In this document: positions 7,221-14,893 of the stretch, piece after piece | Layout of the letters: every line of letters starts with the position of its first letter | Numbering within the stretch: the first letter of the stretch is position 1 | Source: ZC4RG30 sp964417875 | GTDB lineage: Bacteria; Pseudomonadota; Gammaproteobacteria; Steroidobacterales; Steroidobacteraceae | Assembly (NCBI GenBank): GCA_964417875.1 | Contig: CAYQJU010000057.1 | Location: forward strand, 1-17,294 | DNA: 17,294 bases | Reading direction: 5' to 3' | Made by a program: the position numbers and the translations under genes | Notes under the pieces: generated by a model | What the model saw: only the letters and a program-made list of their open reading frames with translations | Databases searched by the model: none | Told to the model about the DNA's origin: nothing

Positions 7221-8513
7221 ATGCTGGCAGCAGGCTCGGTGCGACGCGTCGCGATCGTCGGCGGTACGCGCATACCTTTCGCGCGTGCGCATGGCGCTTA
7301 CGCCGGCGTCGGCAACCAGGACATGCTCACCGCCGCATTGCGCGGCCTGGTCGAGCGCCATGCACTCTCCGGCCAGCGCCTGGGCGATGTGATCGCCGGC
7401 GCGGTGCTGAAGCATTCGAAGGACTTCAACCTGGTGCGCGAGTGCGTGCTGGGTTCCGGCCTGCATCCGCAGACACCGGGCCTGGACATCCAGCGCGCCT
7501 GCGGCACCAGCCTCGAGGCGGCCATCCTGGTGGGCAACAAGATCGCGCTCGGCCAGATCGATGCCGGCATTGCCGCCGGCGTCGACACCATCAGCGATCC
7601 GCCGGTGGTCTATCCGTCTTCCTATCGCGAGCTGCTGCTGGCCAGCTATCGCGGCCGCTCTTTCTGGCAGCGGTTCAAGCCCTGGCTCGGCCTGCGGCCG
7701 CGGCACTTCAAGCCCATCATGCCTGGCGTGGTCGAGCCCCGCACCGGACTGTCGATGGGGCAGAGCTGCGAACTGATGGCCAAACGCTGGCAGGTGTCGC
7801 GCCAGGAGCAGGACGAACTGGCCATGCGCAGCCATCACAATGCCGCGGCCGCCTGGCAGGCCGGCTTCCATGACGACCTGGTCGTGCCTTTCCGCAGCCT
7901 CAAGCGCGACAACAATGTGCGTGCCGACACTTCGCTGGAAAGGCTCGGCAAGCTGCGCACCGTGTTCGACCCGGGTCCGCAAGGCACGCTGACGGCCGGC
8001 AACAGCACCCCGCTCACCGACGGCGCGGCGGCGGTGCTGCTGGCCAGCGAGGAATGGGCGCGGGCGCGCGACCTGCCAGTGAAGGCCGTGTTGACGCAGG
8101 GCCGGAGCTGGGCGGTGGATTTCGCCACTGGCCATGAAGGCCTGCTGATGGCGCCGGCCCATGCGGTGTCGGCGATGCTGCAGGATGCGGGGCTCGCGCT
8201 GCAGGACTTCGACTTCTATGAAATCCACGAGGCCTTTGCCGCGCAGGTGCTGTGCACGCTGAAGGCCTGGGAGTCGGTGGAGTACTGCCGCGAGATGCTG
8301 GGCCGCGATGCGCCGCTGGGTTCCATCGACCGCAGCAAGCTGAACATCAAGGGCAGCAGCATCGCGATGGGGCATCCCTTTGCCGCCACCGGCGCGCGCA
8401 TCCTGGCCGTGGCCGCAAAGCTGTTCGACGAGCTGCCGCATGCACGCCGCGGGCTGATCTCGGTATGCACGGCCGGTGGCATGGGCGTGGCCGCCATCGT
8501 CGAGCGACCCTGA
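7221..8513 (+). CDS. Acetyl-CoA C-acetyltransferase (thiolase, FadI/FadA2-like)
   Basis: This 430-residue thiolase cleaves 3-ketoacyl-CoA with CoA to acetyl-CoA (the last step of beta-oxidation), or runs the reverse condensation. The acyl-accepting Cys94 lies in QRACGTSLEAA. The conserved TAGNSTPLTDGAA, the His in DFDFYEIHEAFAAQVL, GHPFAATGARIL and the second catalytic Cys in SVCTAGGMG are all present, so the enzyme should be active. The form AWESVEYC...IDRSKLN resembles the long-chain FadI/FadA2 branch rather than the classical biosynthetic type. The start is supported by AAAGAGG at 7208-7214, 6 nt before ATG. No partner hydratase/dehydrogenase (FadJ/FadB) is next to it. Thirty-seven bases separate it from the dienelactone hydrolase gene, so the two may share a transcript. 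Substrate chain length cannot be read from the sequence. Confidence 0.9.
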   Translation: MLAAGSVRRVAIVGGTRIPFARAHGAYAGVGNQDMLTAALRGLVERHALSGQRLGDVIAGAVLKHSKDFNLVRECVLGSGLHPQTPGLDIQRACGTSLEAAILVGNKIALGQIDAGIAAGVDTISDPPVVYPSSYRELLLASYRGRSFWQRFKPWLGLRPRHFKPIMPGVVEPRTGLSMGQSCELMAKRWQVSRQEQDELAMRSHHNAAAAWQAGFHDDLVVPFRSLKRDNNVRADTSLERLGKLRTVFDPGPQGTLTAGNSTPLTDGAAAVLLASEEWARARDLPVKAVLTQGRSWAVDFATGHEGLLMAPAHAVSAMLQDAGLALQDFDFYEIHEAFAAQVLCTLKAWESVEYCREMLGRDAPLGSIDRSKLNIKGSSIAMGHPFAATGARILAVAAKLFDELPHARRGLISVCTAGGMGVAAIVERP

Positions 8514-8550
8514 CGCCCCGGCCGCCGCGGCCAACACCCGAGGAGTGCAC

Positions 8551-9279
8551 ATGAAGCGCGAAAAGAAAGGTGATTTCACCCGCCTGATGGCCCGCGACGG
8601 CCACGAGTTCGACGCCTGGCTGGCGCCGGCCACCAGCACGCCGCGCGGCGCCATCGTGGTGCTGCAGGAGATCTTCGGCGTGAATTCGCACATCCGCGCG
8701 GTGGCCGAAGACTTTGCCGCCGAAGGCTACGTGGCCATCGCGCCCAGCCTGTTCGACCGCGTGCGCCGCAATGTGGAACTGGACTACAGCGCCGCATCGG
8801 TGGAGCAGGGCCGCGGCTATGCGCTGCAGCTCACCGAGGCGCAGATCCTGGCCGACCTCACCGCCTGCATCAACGTGATGAAGCGCAACGGTCCGGTGGG
8901 CGTGGTGGGTTACTGCTGGGGCGGCAGCGTCGCCTGGCTGGCCGCCTGCGAGCTGCCGGTGCGCGCCGCGGTGTCCTACTACGGCACGCGCACCGTGCAG
9001 CTGCTCGACCGCAAGCCGCGGGTGCCGGTGCAATACCATTTCGGCGAGAAGGACCAGAGCATTCCGCCGGCCAGCATCGCGAAGATCCGCGCCGCGCATC
9101 CGGAAGGCGAGTTCCACCTGTATCCGGCCGACCACGGCTTCAACTGCGACCAGCGCGCCTCCTTCGATGCGGCCTCCGCGCGACTGGCCCGCGAGCGCAC
9201 GCTTGAGTTCTTCGCCCGGCACCTGGCCGAGAAGCTGGAGGACGACGAGCAGCCGCTGGATGAATGGGGCGATGCCTGA
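8551..9279 (+). CDS. Dienelactone hydrolase family protein
   Basis: This cytoplasmic alpha/beta-hydrolase of 242 residues has the Cys-Asp-His triad of the dienelactone hydrolase family. Cys122 lies in VGYCWGGS, Asp168 in FGEKDQSIP and His195 in YPADHGFNC; the spacing agrees with the Pseudomonas enzyme (about 123/171/202). The early segment VVLQEIFGVNSHIR carries the conserved Glu that positions the Cys. Such enzymes hydrolyse dienelactones in chlorocatechol breakdown, but many family members act on other esters or lactones, and no aromatic-degradation genes are nearby, so the substrate is open. The start at 8551 is fixed by AGGAG at 8541-8545; the frame is open further upstream but without a ribosome site. 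The stop overlaps the hemH start by 8 nt. Confidence 0.9.
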   Translation: MKREKKGDFTRLMARDGHEFDAWLAPATSTPRGAIVVLQEIFGVNSHIRAVAEDFAAEGYVAIAPSLFDRVRRNVELDYSAASVEQGRGYALQLTEAQILADLTACINVMKRNGPVGVVGYCWGGSVAWLAACELPVRAAVSYYGTRTVQLLDRKPRVPVQYHFGEKDQSIPPASIAKIRAAHPEGEFHLYPADHGFNCDQRASFDAASARLARERTLEFFARHLAEKLEDDEQPLDEWGDA

Positions 9280-10294
9280 TTTCACGCCCTCCGCGCAGTA
9301 CCGCGATGCGCCGCCCTGGCGCACCGGCCTGCTGCTGGTGAACTCCGGCACGCCCGACAGCCTCACCGCTGGCGGCGTGCGCAATTTCCTGCGGCGGCTG
9401 CTGTCGGATCGTCGCACCATCGAGACGCCGCGGCTGGTCTGGAATCCCATCCTCTACGGCATCATCCTGCCGCTGCGGCCGGCGCGGGTGCTGCCCAAGT
9501 ACCGTCGCGTGTGGACGGAGCAGGGCTCGCCGCTGCTGTGCCATTCGCTGGCGCTGCGTGATGCACTGCGCGCCAGCCTCGTGGATGCGCAGGGTGAACC
9601 GGTGGCGGTGGAACTGGGCATGCTCTATTCCACGCCGGATGTGGCGCAGGGACTGGCCGCCCTGCGCGAGGCCGGCGCCGAGCGCATCGTCGTGTTGCCG
9701 CTGTTCCCGCAATACTCAGGCACCACCAATGCGGCGACGATGGACCAGGTGGGCGCAGCGCTGCGTGCCTGGCGGCAGGTGCCCGCGCTGCATGTGCTGC
9801 CCGACTATGCGGTGGAGCCGGCCTACATCCAGGCGCTGGCCGGCACGGTGCGCGCGCATCGCGCGCGCCATGGCGACGGCGACCACCTGCTGATGACCTT
9901 CCATGGCATTCCGAAGCGCTACTGCGATGAGGGCGATCCCTATGAGCGGCGCTGCCGGATGACCGCCGAGGCGCTGGCCGCCGCGCTGGGGCTGCATGCC
10001 GACCAGTGGAGCCTGAGCTTCCAGTCACGCGTGGGCGCGGCCGAATGGCTGAAGCCCTACACCGATGAAATCCTGGTGCAGCTGGCCGGGCGCGGCGTGC
10101 GCACACTGGATGCCATCTGTCCAGGCTTTGCCGTGGACTGCCTGGAGACGGTGGACGAGATCGGCCACGAGGGCGCGGAAACCTTCGTCGCCGCCGGCGG
10201 TGCATCGCTGCGCTACATCCCGGCGCTGAATGCCGATGCGGCGCATGTGGCGGTGATCGGCGCGCTGCTGCGGCCACTGCTGCAGGCCACCTGA
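9272..10294 (+). CDS. hemH: Ferrochelatase
   Basis: This 340-residue protein inserts ferrous iron into protoporphyrin IX in the last step of heme synthesis. The N-terminal GLLLVNSGTPDSLT, the middle LPLFPQYSGTTNAA, the active-site His211 in MTFHGIPKRY, SFQSRVGAAEWLKPYTDE, and Glu292 in CPGFAVDCLETVDEIG are all typical. The His-Glu distance of 81 residues equals that of B. subtilis ferrochelatase (183/264). The length is normal. The chosen ATG overlaps the stop of the dienelactone hydrolase gene (ATGCCTGA); an ATG 12 nt upstream is also possible. The VOC-family gene follows after 8 nt, so the three genes look like one transcription unit. An iron-sulfur cluster, found in some bacterial ferrochelatases, was not assessed. 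Confidence 0.95.
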   Translation: MPDFTPSAQYRDAPPWRTGLLLVNSGTPDSLTAGGVRNFLRRLLSDRRTIETPRLVWNPILYGIILPLRPARVLPKYRRVWTEQGSPLLCHSLALRDALRASLVDAQGEPVAVELGMLYSTPDVAQGLAALREAGAERIVVLPLFPQYSGTTNAATMDQVGAALRAWRQVPALHVLPDYAVEPAYIQALAGTVRAHRARHGDGDHLLMTFHGIPKRYCDEGDPYERRCRMTAEALAAALGLHADQWSLSFQSRVGAAEWLKPYTDEILVQLAGRGVRTLDAICPGFAVDCLETVDEIGHEGAETFVAAGGASLRYIPALNADAAHVAVIGALLRPLLQAT

Positions 10295-10302
10295 CGCCAC
10301 CG

Positions 10303-10980
10303 ATGCTGGGACGTTTCCTCGAACTGTCGCTGGTGGTGGGCGATACCGCCGCAGCCTGGCAGCGCTGGCTGGACTTCGGCTTCGCCGCCGGCGAGGCCGG
10401 CGACATCTGGCCCCATGCCTATGGCGCACTGGCGTGCGAGGGCATTGCCATCGGGCTGCATGCCGCAGGCGAGGCCGCCGTGTGCGTCAGCTTCGTGCGC
10501 CCGGAAGTTGCGGCGCTGGAACGCGCGCTCGCCGACCGGCTCATCGGCGTGGAGCGCGCCCGCCTCGGCCCGGAGGACTTCCACCTGCTCGAACTGCGCG
10601 AACCGGGCGGCATGCTGCTGCGCGTGCAGGAATCACGCACCTTCTCGGCACCGGCGGAGCTGCCGGCGCGCAGCATGGCCGGCGTGTTCCGCACATTGAG
10701 CCTGCCCTGCCCGGACCTGGCCGAGGCGCGCGGCTTCTGGGAGCGCCTCGACTGCGAGGTGCGCGACACCGACGAACCCTGGCCGGCGCTGCTGGTGGAC
10801 GGAATGCCGCTGGCCTGCCATGAGACCGCAGCATGGCGGGAGCCGCTGCTGGTGTTCGATGGCGGCGGCAGCGGCGCCAGCGCGCGGTCCGCCACGCGCG
10901 TGCCCGCGCTGGCGCGTCGCGCGCATCGCCTGCTGCCTACGCCTGATGGCGTGGCGCTGCTGGAGCTCGATCCGGCCTGA
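10303..10980 (+). CDS. VOC-superfamily (glyoxalase-like) protein of unknown substrate
   Basis: The 225-residue protein shows two vicinal-oxygen-chelate-like modules. The first begins GRFLELSLVVGDTAAAWQRW (about residues 3-22) and the second begins FRTLSLPCPDLAEARGFWER (about 129-148). Each has the strand-then-helix pattern of the beta-alpha-beta fold. In VOC enzymes the first strand of each module normally offers a His or Glu metal ligand. The first module has a Glu there and the second offers only Thr/Ser, so metal binding may be incomplete, which is tentative without an alignment. No signal peptide is seen. The ribosome site is weak, but the gene begins 8 nt after the hemH stop, suggesting coupled expression. 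The Gly/Ser-rich stretch near residues 188-195 (GGGSGASA) may be a linker. Function cannot be assigned further. Confidence 0.7.
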   Translation: MLGRFLELSLVVGDTAAAWQRWLDFGFAAGEAGDIWPHAYGALACEGIAIGLHAAGEAAVCVSFVRPEVAALERALADRLIGVERARLGPEDFHLLELREPGGMLLRVQESRTFSAPAELPARSMAGVFRTLSLPCPDLAEARGFWERLDCEVRDTDEPWPALLVDGMPLACHETAAWREPLLVFDGGGSGASARSATRVPALARRAHRLLPTPDGVALLELDPA

Positions 10981-10991
10981 TGCTCCGCGCT

Positions 10992-10997
10992 TACAAT
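10992..10997 (+). promoter_or_regulatory. Possible -10 promoter element before the S46 peptidase gene
   Basis: TACAAT (in TTACAATGC) matches the sigma-70 -10 consensus TATAAT at five of six positions and stands out in this GC-rich sequence. A start near 11004 would leave a leader of about 20 nt. No good -35 element is present at the expected distance, so the call is weak. Confidence 0.3.
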
Positions 10998-11024
10998 GCA
11001 GGCCGGTCTTCATGGAGCCGTGAC

Positions 11025-13085
11025 ATGCCCCTGCCGCGCCCAGCCTGCCTGCTTCCCGCACTCTTGATCGCCTCCACGGTGGTGCATGCCGACGAGGGCA
11101 TGTGGACCCCGGACAACTTCCCCGCCGCGATGGTGCGCGAGCGCCTCGGCGTCGACATCACGCCTGAATGGCTGCGGCACGTGCGCCTGGCCACGGTGCG
11201 CCTCTCCGGTTGCACCGCCTCGTTCGTGTCGCCGGACGGGCTGATGCTGACCAACCATCACTGCGTGGCTTCGTGCCTGGCGCAGCTTTCCACCGCCGGC
11301 AACGACCTGGTGCACGAGGGCTTCATTGCCGCGGGCCGCGATGGCGAACTGCGCTGCCCCACGCAACGCGCCGACGTGCTGATGGGCACGCAGGACATCA
11401 CCGCCGAGGTGCAGGCGGCGATGGCCGGCAGGGACGATGCCGCTGCCAACGAGGCCCGCAAGCAGGCACTGACGCGGCTGGAGAAGTCCTGCGAACAGGC
11501 CGCCGCCGGCACGCGCGATCCGCGCCGCTGCGAGGCGGTGACGCTGTATGGCGGTGGCCAGTATTTCCTCTACCAGTACCGGCGTTTCGATGATGTGCGC
11601 ATCGTGTTCGCGCCGGAATCGGCCATCGGCTTCTTCGGCGGCGATCCGGACAATTTCCAGTTCCCGCGCTGGACGCTGGACATGGCGCTGCTGCGCGCCT
11701 GGGACAACGACGCCCCGGCGAAGTCACCGGCGCATCTGCCGGTCAACTGGGAAGGACCTGCCGATGGCGAGGCGGTATTCGTCTCCGGCCATCCCGGCAG
11801 CACACAGCGGCTGCTGACCGTGGCGCAGCTGGAGTCCGAGCGCGCAAAGCTGCCGTTCTGGCTGCTGCGCGCCAGCGAGCTGCGCGGGCGCTACATCGAG
11901 TTCTCGCGGCGCGGCACCGAAGCTGCGCGCATCGCCAAGGATCCGCTGTTCTCGGTGGAGAACCGCATCAAGGTGCGCCGCCGCCAGCTCGATGCGCTGC
12001 TCGACAGCGCGGCCATGGAGAAGAAACGCGCAGCCGAACAGGCGCTGCGTGCCGCGGCCACTTTCCCGGCCGGTGCCGATCCCTGGGTGCAGATCGAACG
12101 CGCGATGGCGCGCGAGCAGCAGCTGCATGTGCCCTATACCTTCATCGAGGGCGCAGCCGGCTTCGACAGCGCCTTGTTCGGCTATGCGCGCGCGCTGGTG
12201 CGTGGGGCGGCCGAACGCGCGAAGCCCGACGAGCAGCGGCTGCGCGAGTTCGTCGACACGGCATTGCCGCGCATCGAGCAGCAGCTGTTTGCCGACGTGC
12301 CGGTGTATGCGGCGCGCGAGTTGCTGACGCTGTCGTTTGGCCTTGCGCGCATGCGCGAATACCTCGGGCCCGATCATCCGCTGGTGCGCAACCTGCTGGC
12401 GGAATTCTCGCCCGAGGAGCTGGCGCGGGGCCTGGTGTTGCAGAGCCGCCTCGACGATGCGGCCGTGCGGCGGCAGCTGTGGGAAGGTGGCGCGGCGGCC
12501 ATCGAGGCCTCGGATGATCCGATGATCCGCATCGCGCGGCTGGTGGATGCCGAGGCGCGGGCGCTGCGCCAGCAGTATGAAGACGAGGTCGAGGCCGTGG
12601 TCACCACCGCCACGCAGGCCATTGCCGCGACGCGCTTCGCGCAGCTGGGCACCAGCGTGTATCCGGATGCCACATTCACCTTGCGCATCAACCCGGGCGT
12701 GGTGCAGGGCTGGAACGAGGCCGGCACCGACATCGCGCCCTTCACTACGCTGGCACGTGCCTTCGAGCGGGCCACCGGCACCGATCCCTTCCGCCTGCCG
12801 GACAGCTGGCTCTCGAAGCGCGAGGCGCTCGACCCCGGCACACGCATGAATTTCGTCACCACCAACGACATCGTGGGCGGCAACTCCGGCAGCCCGCTGG
12901 TCAATGCGCGCGGCGAGGTGGTGGGGCTGGCGTTCGACGGCAACATCCACTCGATCTCCGGCGCATACTGGCATGACGCCGCGCGCAACCGCGCAGTGGC
13001 GGTGCACCCGGCCATCATGCGCCTGGCGCTGACGCAGGTGTATCCGGTGGCGCACCTGCTTGGGGAACTCGGCCTGCGGCCATGA
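11025..13085 (+). CDS. Exported S46-family dipeptidyl-peptidase (DPP7/DPP11-like)
   Basis: This 686-residue serine peptidase is predicted to be periplasmic or secreted and to remove dipeptides from peptide N-termini. It has a signal peptide (MPLPRPACLLPALLIASTVVHA, cleavage near residue 22), followed by the S46 opening GMWTPDNFP. The trypsin-like triad is visible: His in TNHHC (78/79), Asp in FGGDPDNFQFPR (207/209) and Ser621 in GGNSGSPL. The length fits DPP7/DPP11 (about 700). The segment DGNIHSISGAYWHD near the C-terminus contributes to specificity in the family, but I cannot decide between hydrophobic (DPP7) and acidic (DPP11) preference. The start at 11025 is supported by GGAG at 11014-11017 and by the signal peptide; the ATG at 10980, overlapping the previous stop, is rejected. 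It may work with the nearby secreted metalloprotease in peptide use. Confidence 0.93.
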   Translation: MPLPRPACLLPALLIASTVVHADEGMWTPDNFPAAMVRERLGVDITPEWLRHVRLATVRLSGCTASFVSPDGLMLTNHHCVASCLAQLSTAGNDLVHEGFIAAGRDGELRCPTQRADVLMGTQDITAEVQAAMAGRDDAAANEARKQALTRLEKSCEQAAAGTRDPRRCEAVTLYGGGQYFLYQYRRFDDVRIVFAPESAIGFFGGDPDNFQFPRWTLDMALLRAWDNDAPAKSPAHLPVNWEGPADGEAVFVSGHPGSTQRLLTVAQLESERAKLPFWLLRASELRGRYIEFSRRGTEAARIAKDPLFSVENRIKVRRRQLDALLDSAAMEKKRAAEQALRAAATFPAGADPWVQIERAMAREQQLHVPYTFIEGAAGFDSALFGYARALVRGAAERAKPDEQRLREFVDTALPRIEQQLFADVPVYAARELLTLSFGLARMREYLGPDHPLVRNLLAEFSPEELARGLVLQSRLDDAAVRRQLWEGGAAAIEASDDPMIRIARLVDAEARALRQQYEDEVEAVVTTATQAIAATRFAQLGTSVYPDATFTLRINPGVVQGWNEAGTDIAPFTTLARAFERATGTDPFRLPDSWLSKREALDPGTRMNFVTTNDIVGGNSGSPLVNARGEVVGLAFDGNIHSISGAYWHDAARNRAVAVHPAIMRLALTQVYPVAHLLGELGLRP

Positions 13086-13103
13086 CTGCGTAAAGGGGGA
13101 GCG

Positions 13104-13601
13104 ATGAGTGGTCTGTCGATACGCCCTGCGACGCTGGCAGACGCCTGGTCCCTGTGCGGCATCTACAACCATTATGTGCGCCACACCATCGTCACCTTCG
13201 AGGAAGAGCCGCTGTCGACGAAGCTGATGGAGGCGCGCATCAGTGCGGTGCGGGGCCACTCGCTGCCGTGGCTGCTGGCCGAGAACCGCAATGGCGTCGT
13301 GGGTTATGCCTATGCCGGCCAGTTCAAGGACCGCGCCGCATACCGCTATTGCGTCGAGACCACCGTGTACCTTGCGCATGGGCGCGAGGGCCAGGGCATC
13401 GGCACGCGACTGTATTCGGAACTGCTGGCGGCCCTGCGCGCGCAGGGCATCCGCAACGCGGTGGGGCTGATCGCATTGCCCAATGCACCGAGTGTTACGC
13501 TGCACGAAAAGCTCGGCTTCCAGCATACCGGCACCTTGCAGAGCGTGGGCTTCAAGCTCGATCGATGGATCGATGTCGGCTACTGGCAGAAGGTGCTCTG
13601 A
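13104..13601 (+). CDS. GNAT-family N-acetyltransferase (phosphinothricin/MnaT-like)
   Basis: The 165-residue protein has the GNAT fold and resembles the phosphinothricin/methionine-sulfoximine acetyltransferase group (Pat/Bar, YncA/MnaT), which acetylate the amino group of small amino-acid-like molecules with acetyl-CoA. Marks are the N-terminal IRPATLADAWSLCGIYNHYV, TFEEEPLS, the acetyl-CoA pyrophosphate loop REGQGIGTRLY, and the late LHEKLGFQHTGTLQSVGFK and WIDVGYWQK, typical of this subgroup. A strong ribosome site (GGGGGAG) lies 2-3 nt before ATG 13104. The gene starts 18 nt after the S46 peptidase stop and may be on its transcript. The natural substrate is unknown; homologues often serve general detoxification rather than resistance to a specific compound. 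Confidence 0.9.
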   Translation: MSGLSIRPATLADAWSLCGIYNHYVRHTIVTFEEEPLSTKLMEARISAVRGHSLPWLLAENRNGVVGYAYAGQFKDRAAYRYCVETTVYLAHGREGQGIGTRLYSELLAALRAQGIRNAVGLIALPNAPSVTLHEKLGFQHTGTLQSVGFKLDRWIDVGYWQKVL

Positions 13602-13621
13602 TTGCCCGGCGCGGCAGCGCT

Positions 13622-13649
13622 TTGCCCGGCTGTGGAATGGGTTCAGAAT
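13622..13649 (+). promoter_or_regulatory. Possible sigma-70 promoter for the exported SDR operon
   Basis: In the 82-nt gap between the GNAT gene and the first SDR gene, TTGCCC (13622-13627) and CAGAAT (13644-13649) are separated by 16 bp and each match the consensus at four of six positions. The predicted start is near 13656. The match is modest and readthrough from upstream is equally possible. Confidence 0.3.
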
Positions 13650-13683
13650 CCCCGGTCCTGACCAACAATCCCCGGGGGGGACG

Positions 13684-14838
13684 ATGGACGAGAAGAACCT
13701 GAGCCGCCGCCAGATCCTCGGTGGCGTGGCGGTGACGGCCGGCACGGCGGGCCTGCTGGGAGCCTGCACCACCCCCGGCGACCCGGCCGGCAGCCAGGGT
13801 GGTCCGGCCCCCGAATTCCCCGATCGCGGCGAGGCGCAGAAGCCGCCGATCACCGACATCAAGGACAAGGTCGCCTACATCACCGGCGGTTCCAGCGGCA
13901 TCGGCCTCGGCATTGCCCAGGCCCTGCATGAGGCCGGCGCCAAGGTCATCCTCGGCAACTACAACGACAGCCAGTGGGCCGAGGCGCTGCCGAAGTTCCC
14001 GCCCGACGATCCGCGCGTGAAGACCATCGTGCACGACGTGATGGAGCGTGACACGTGGGAAAGCAAGGCCGACGAGATCGAGAAGCTGTTCGGTCCGGTG
14101 GATATCCTGGTGAACAACGCCGGCGTCGGCCTGCAGCAGGGCATCGTCGAGGGCAGCTACAACGACTGGGACTGGGGCATGGGCGTCAACTTCTGGGGCC
14201 CGGTCTATGGCATCAAGACCTTCGTGCCGCGCATGCGCGCCCGCGGCACGCCCTCGCACATCGTCACCACCACATCCACCAGCGGCATCCTCGTCGGATT
14301 GCCGGTGGGCATCTATGCGGTGTCGAAGATCGCCGCCACCGGACTGATGGAGCAGGCGCGCGCCGACCTGCACAACACCAACATCGGCACCTCCTGCCTG
14401 GTGCCGGGCATGACCAGCACCAATATCGCGCGCAGCGAGCAGGCGCGGCCAGAGGACCTGCGCAATGACGGGCCGCAGCAGCCGCAGCGTCCGCTGGGTG
14501 GTGGCGGTGCGCCGCGCGGTGGTGGTCCGGCCGCCGCACCGGCGGCGGTGAATCCACTGTGGCAGCGGCCGCAGGATCCGCTGATGGTGGGCCGCCTGGT
14601 GGTGAACGCCATCCTGAACAACGACCTGTTCATCTTCCCGGCACCGGAGTATCGCCAGGGCGTGCTGGCGCGCGGCATGGCGATGGCCGAGTCGATGGTC
14701 GATTACTACCCGATGCCGGAGAACATCCAGGCCGGCGTGGATGCCGGGCGCTACTACTTCACCGACATCTTCGTGCAGGAGATCAAGCACCGGCGGGCCA
14801 CGCGCGATCGCGACATCAAGGGCTTCGGTGAAGGCTGA
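13684..14838 (+). CDS. Tat-exported short-chain dehydrogenase/reductase, predicted lipoprotein
   Basis: This 384-residue protein is a classical short-chain dehydrogenase behind a Tat signal. The N-terminus has the twin-arginine motif SRRQILGG (residues 7-14), a hydrophobic stretch and a lipobox-like LGAC with Cys28. The residues after Cys28 are not Asp, so outer-membrane sorting is possible. The Rossmann domain starts near residue 60: nucleotide loop TGGSSGIG (67-74), NNAG (144-147), Asn169 in GVNFWGPVYG, Ser198 in TTSTSG, and the catalytic Tyr211/Lys215 in YAVSK, so activity is expected. A Gly/Pro/Ala-rich insert (about residues 262-290) follows the substrate-loop region. Asn92 after the second strand leaves NAD versus NADP open. 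ATG 13684 is preceded by a run of seven G. It is the first gene of a three-gene unit with a paralogue 55 nt downstream. Substrate unknown. Confidence 0.9.
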   Translation: MDEKNLSRRQILGGVAVTAGTAGLLGACTTPGDPAGSQGGPAPEFPDRGEAQKPPITDIKDKVAYITGGSSGIGLGIAQALHEAGAKVILGNYNDSQWAEALPKFPPDDPRVKTIVHDVMERDTWESKADEIEKLFGPVDILVNNAGVGLQQGIVEGSYNDWDWGMGVNFWGPVYGIKTFVPRMRARGTPSHIVTTTSTSGILVGLPVGIYAVSKIAATGLMEQARADLHNTNIGTSCLVPGMTSTNIARSEQARPEDLRNDGPQQPQRPLGGGGAPRGGGPAAAPAAVNPLWQRPQDPLMVGRLVVNAILNNDLFIFPAPEYRQGVLARGMAMAESMVDYYPMPENIQAGVDAGRYYFTDIFVQEIKHRRATRDRDIKGFGEG

Positions 14839-14893
14839 ACGCACGTCACCACGCCATCACGGACATCCACCCACGCACCATCAGGACGGAAAC

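Noticed and set aside
10980..11024. Upstream ATG overlapping the VOC gene stop as the start of the S46 peptidase
   Set aside because: It would put 15 polar residues before the signal peptide; ATG 11025 has a GGAG ribosome site and a normal signal sequence.
11724..13868. Minus-strand open frame of about 700 codons opposite the S46 peptidase and GNAT genes
   Set aside because: No recognisable motifs; the plus strand carries the complete S46 triad and GNAT motifs.
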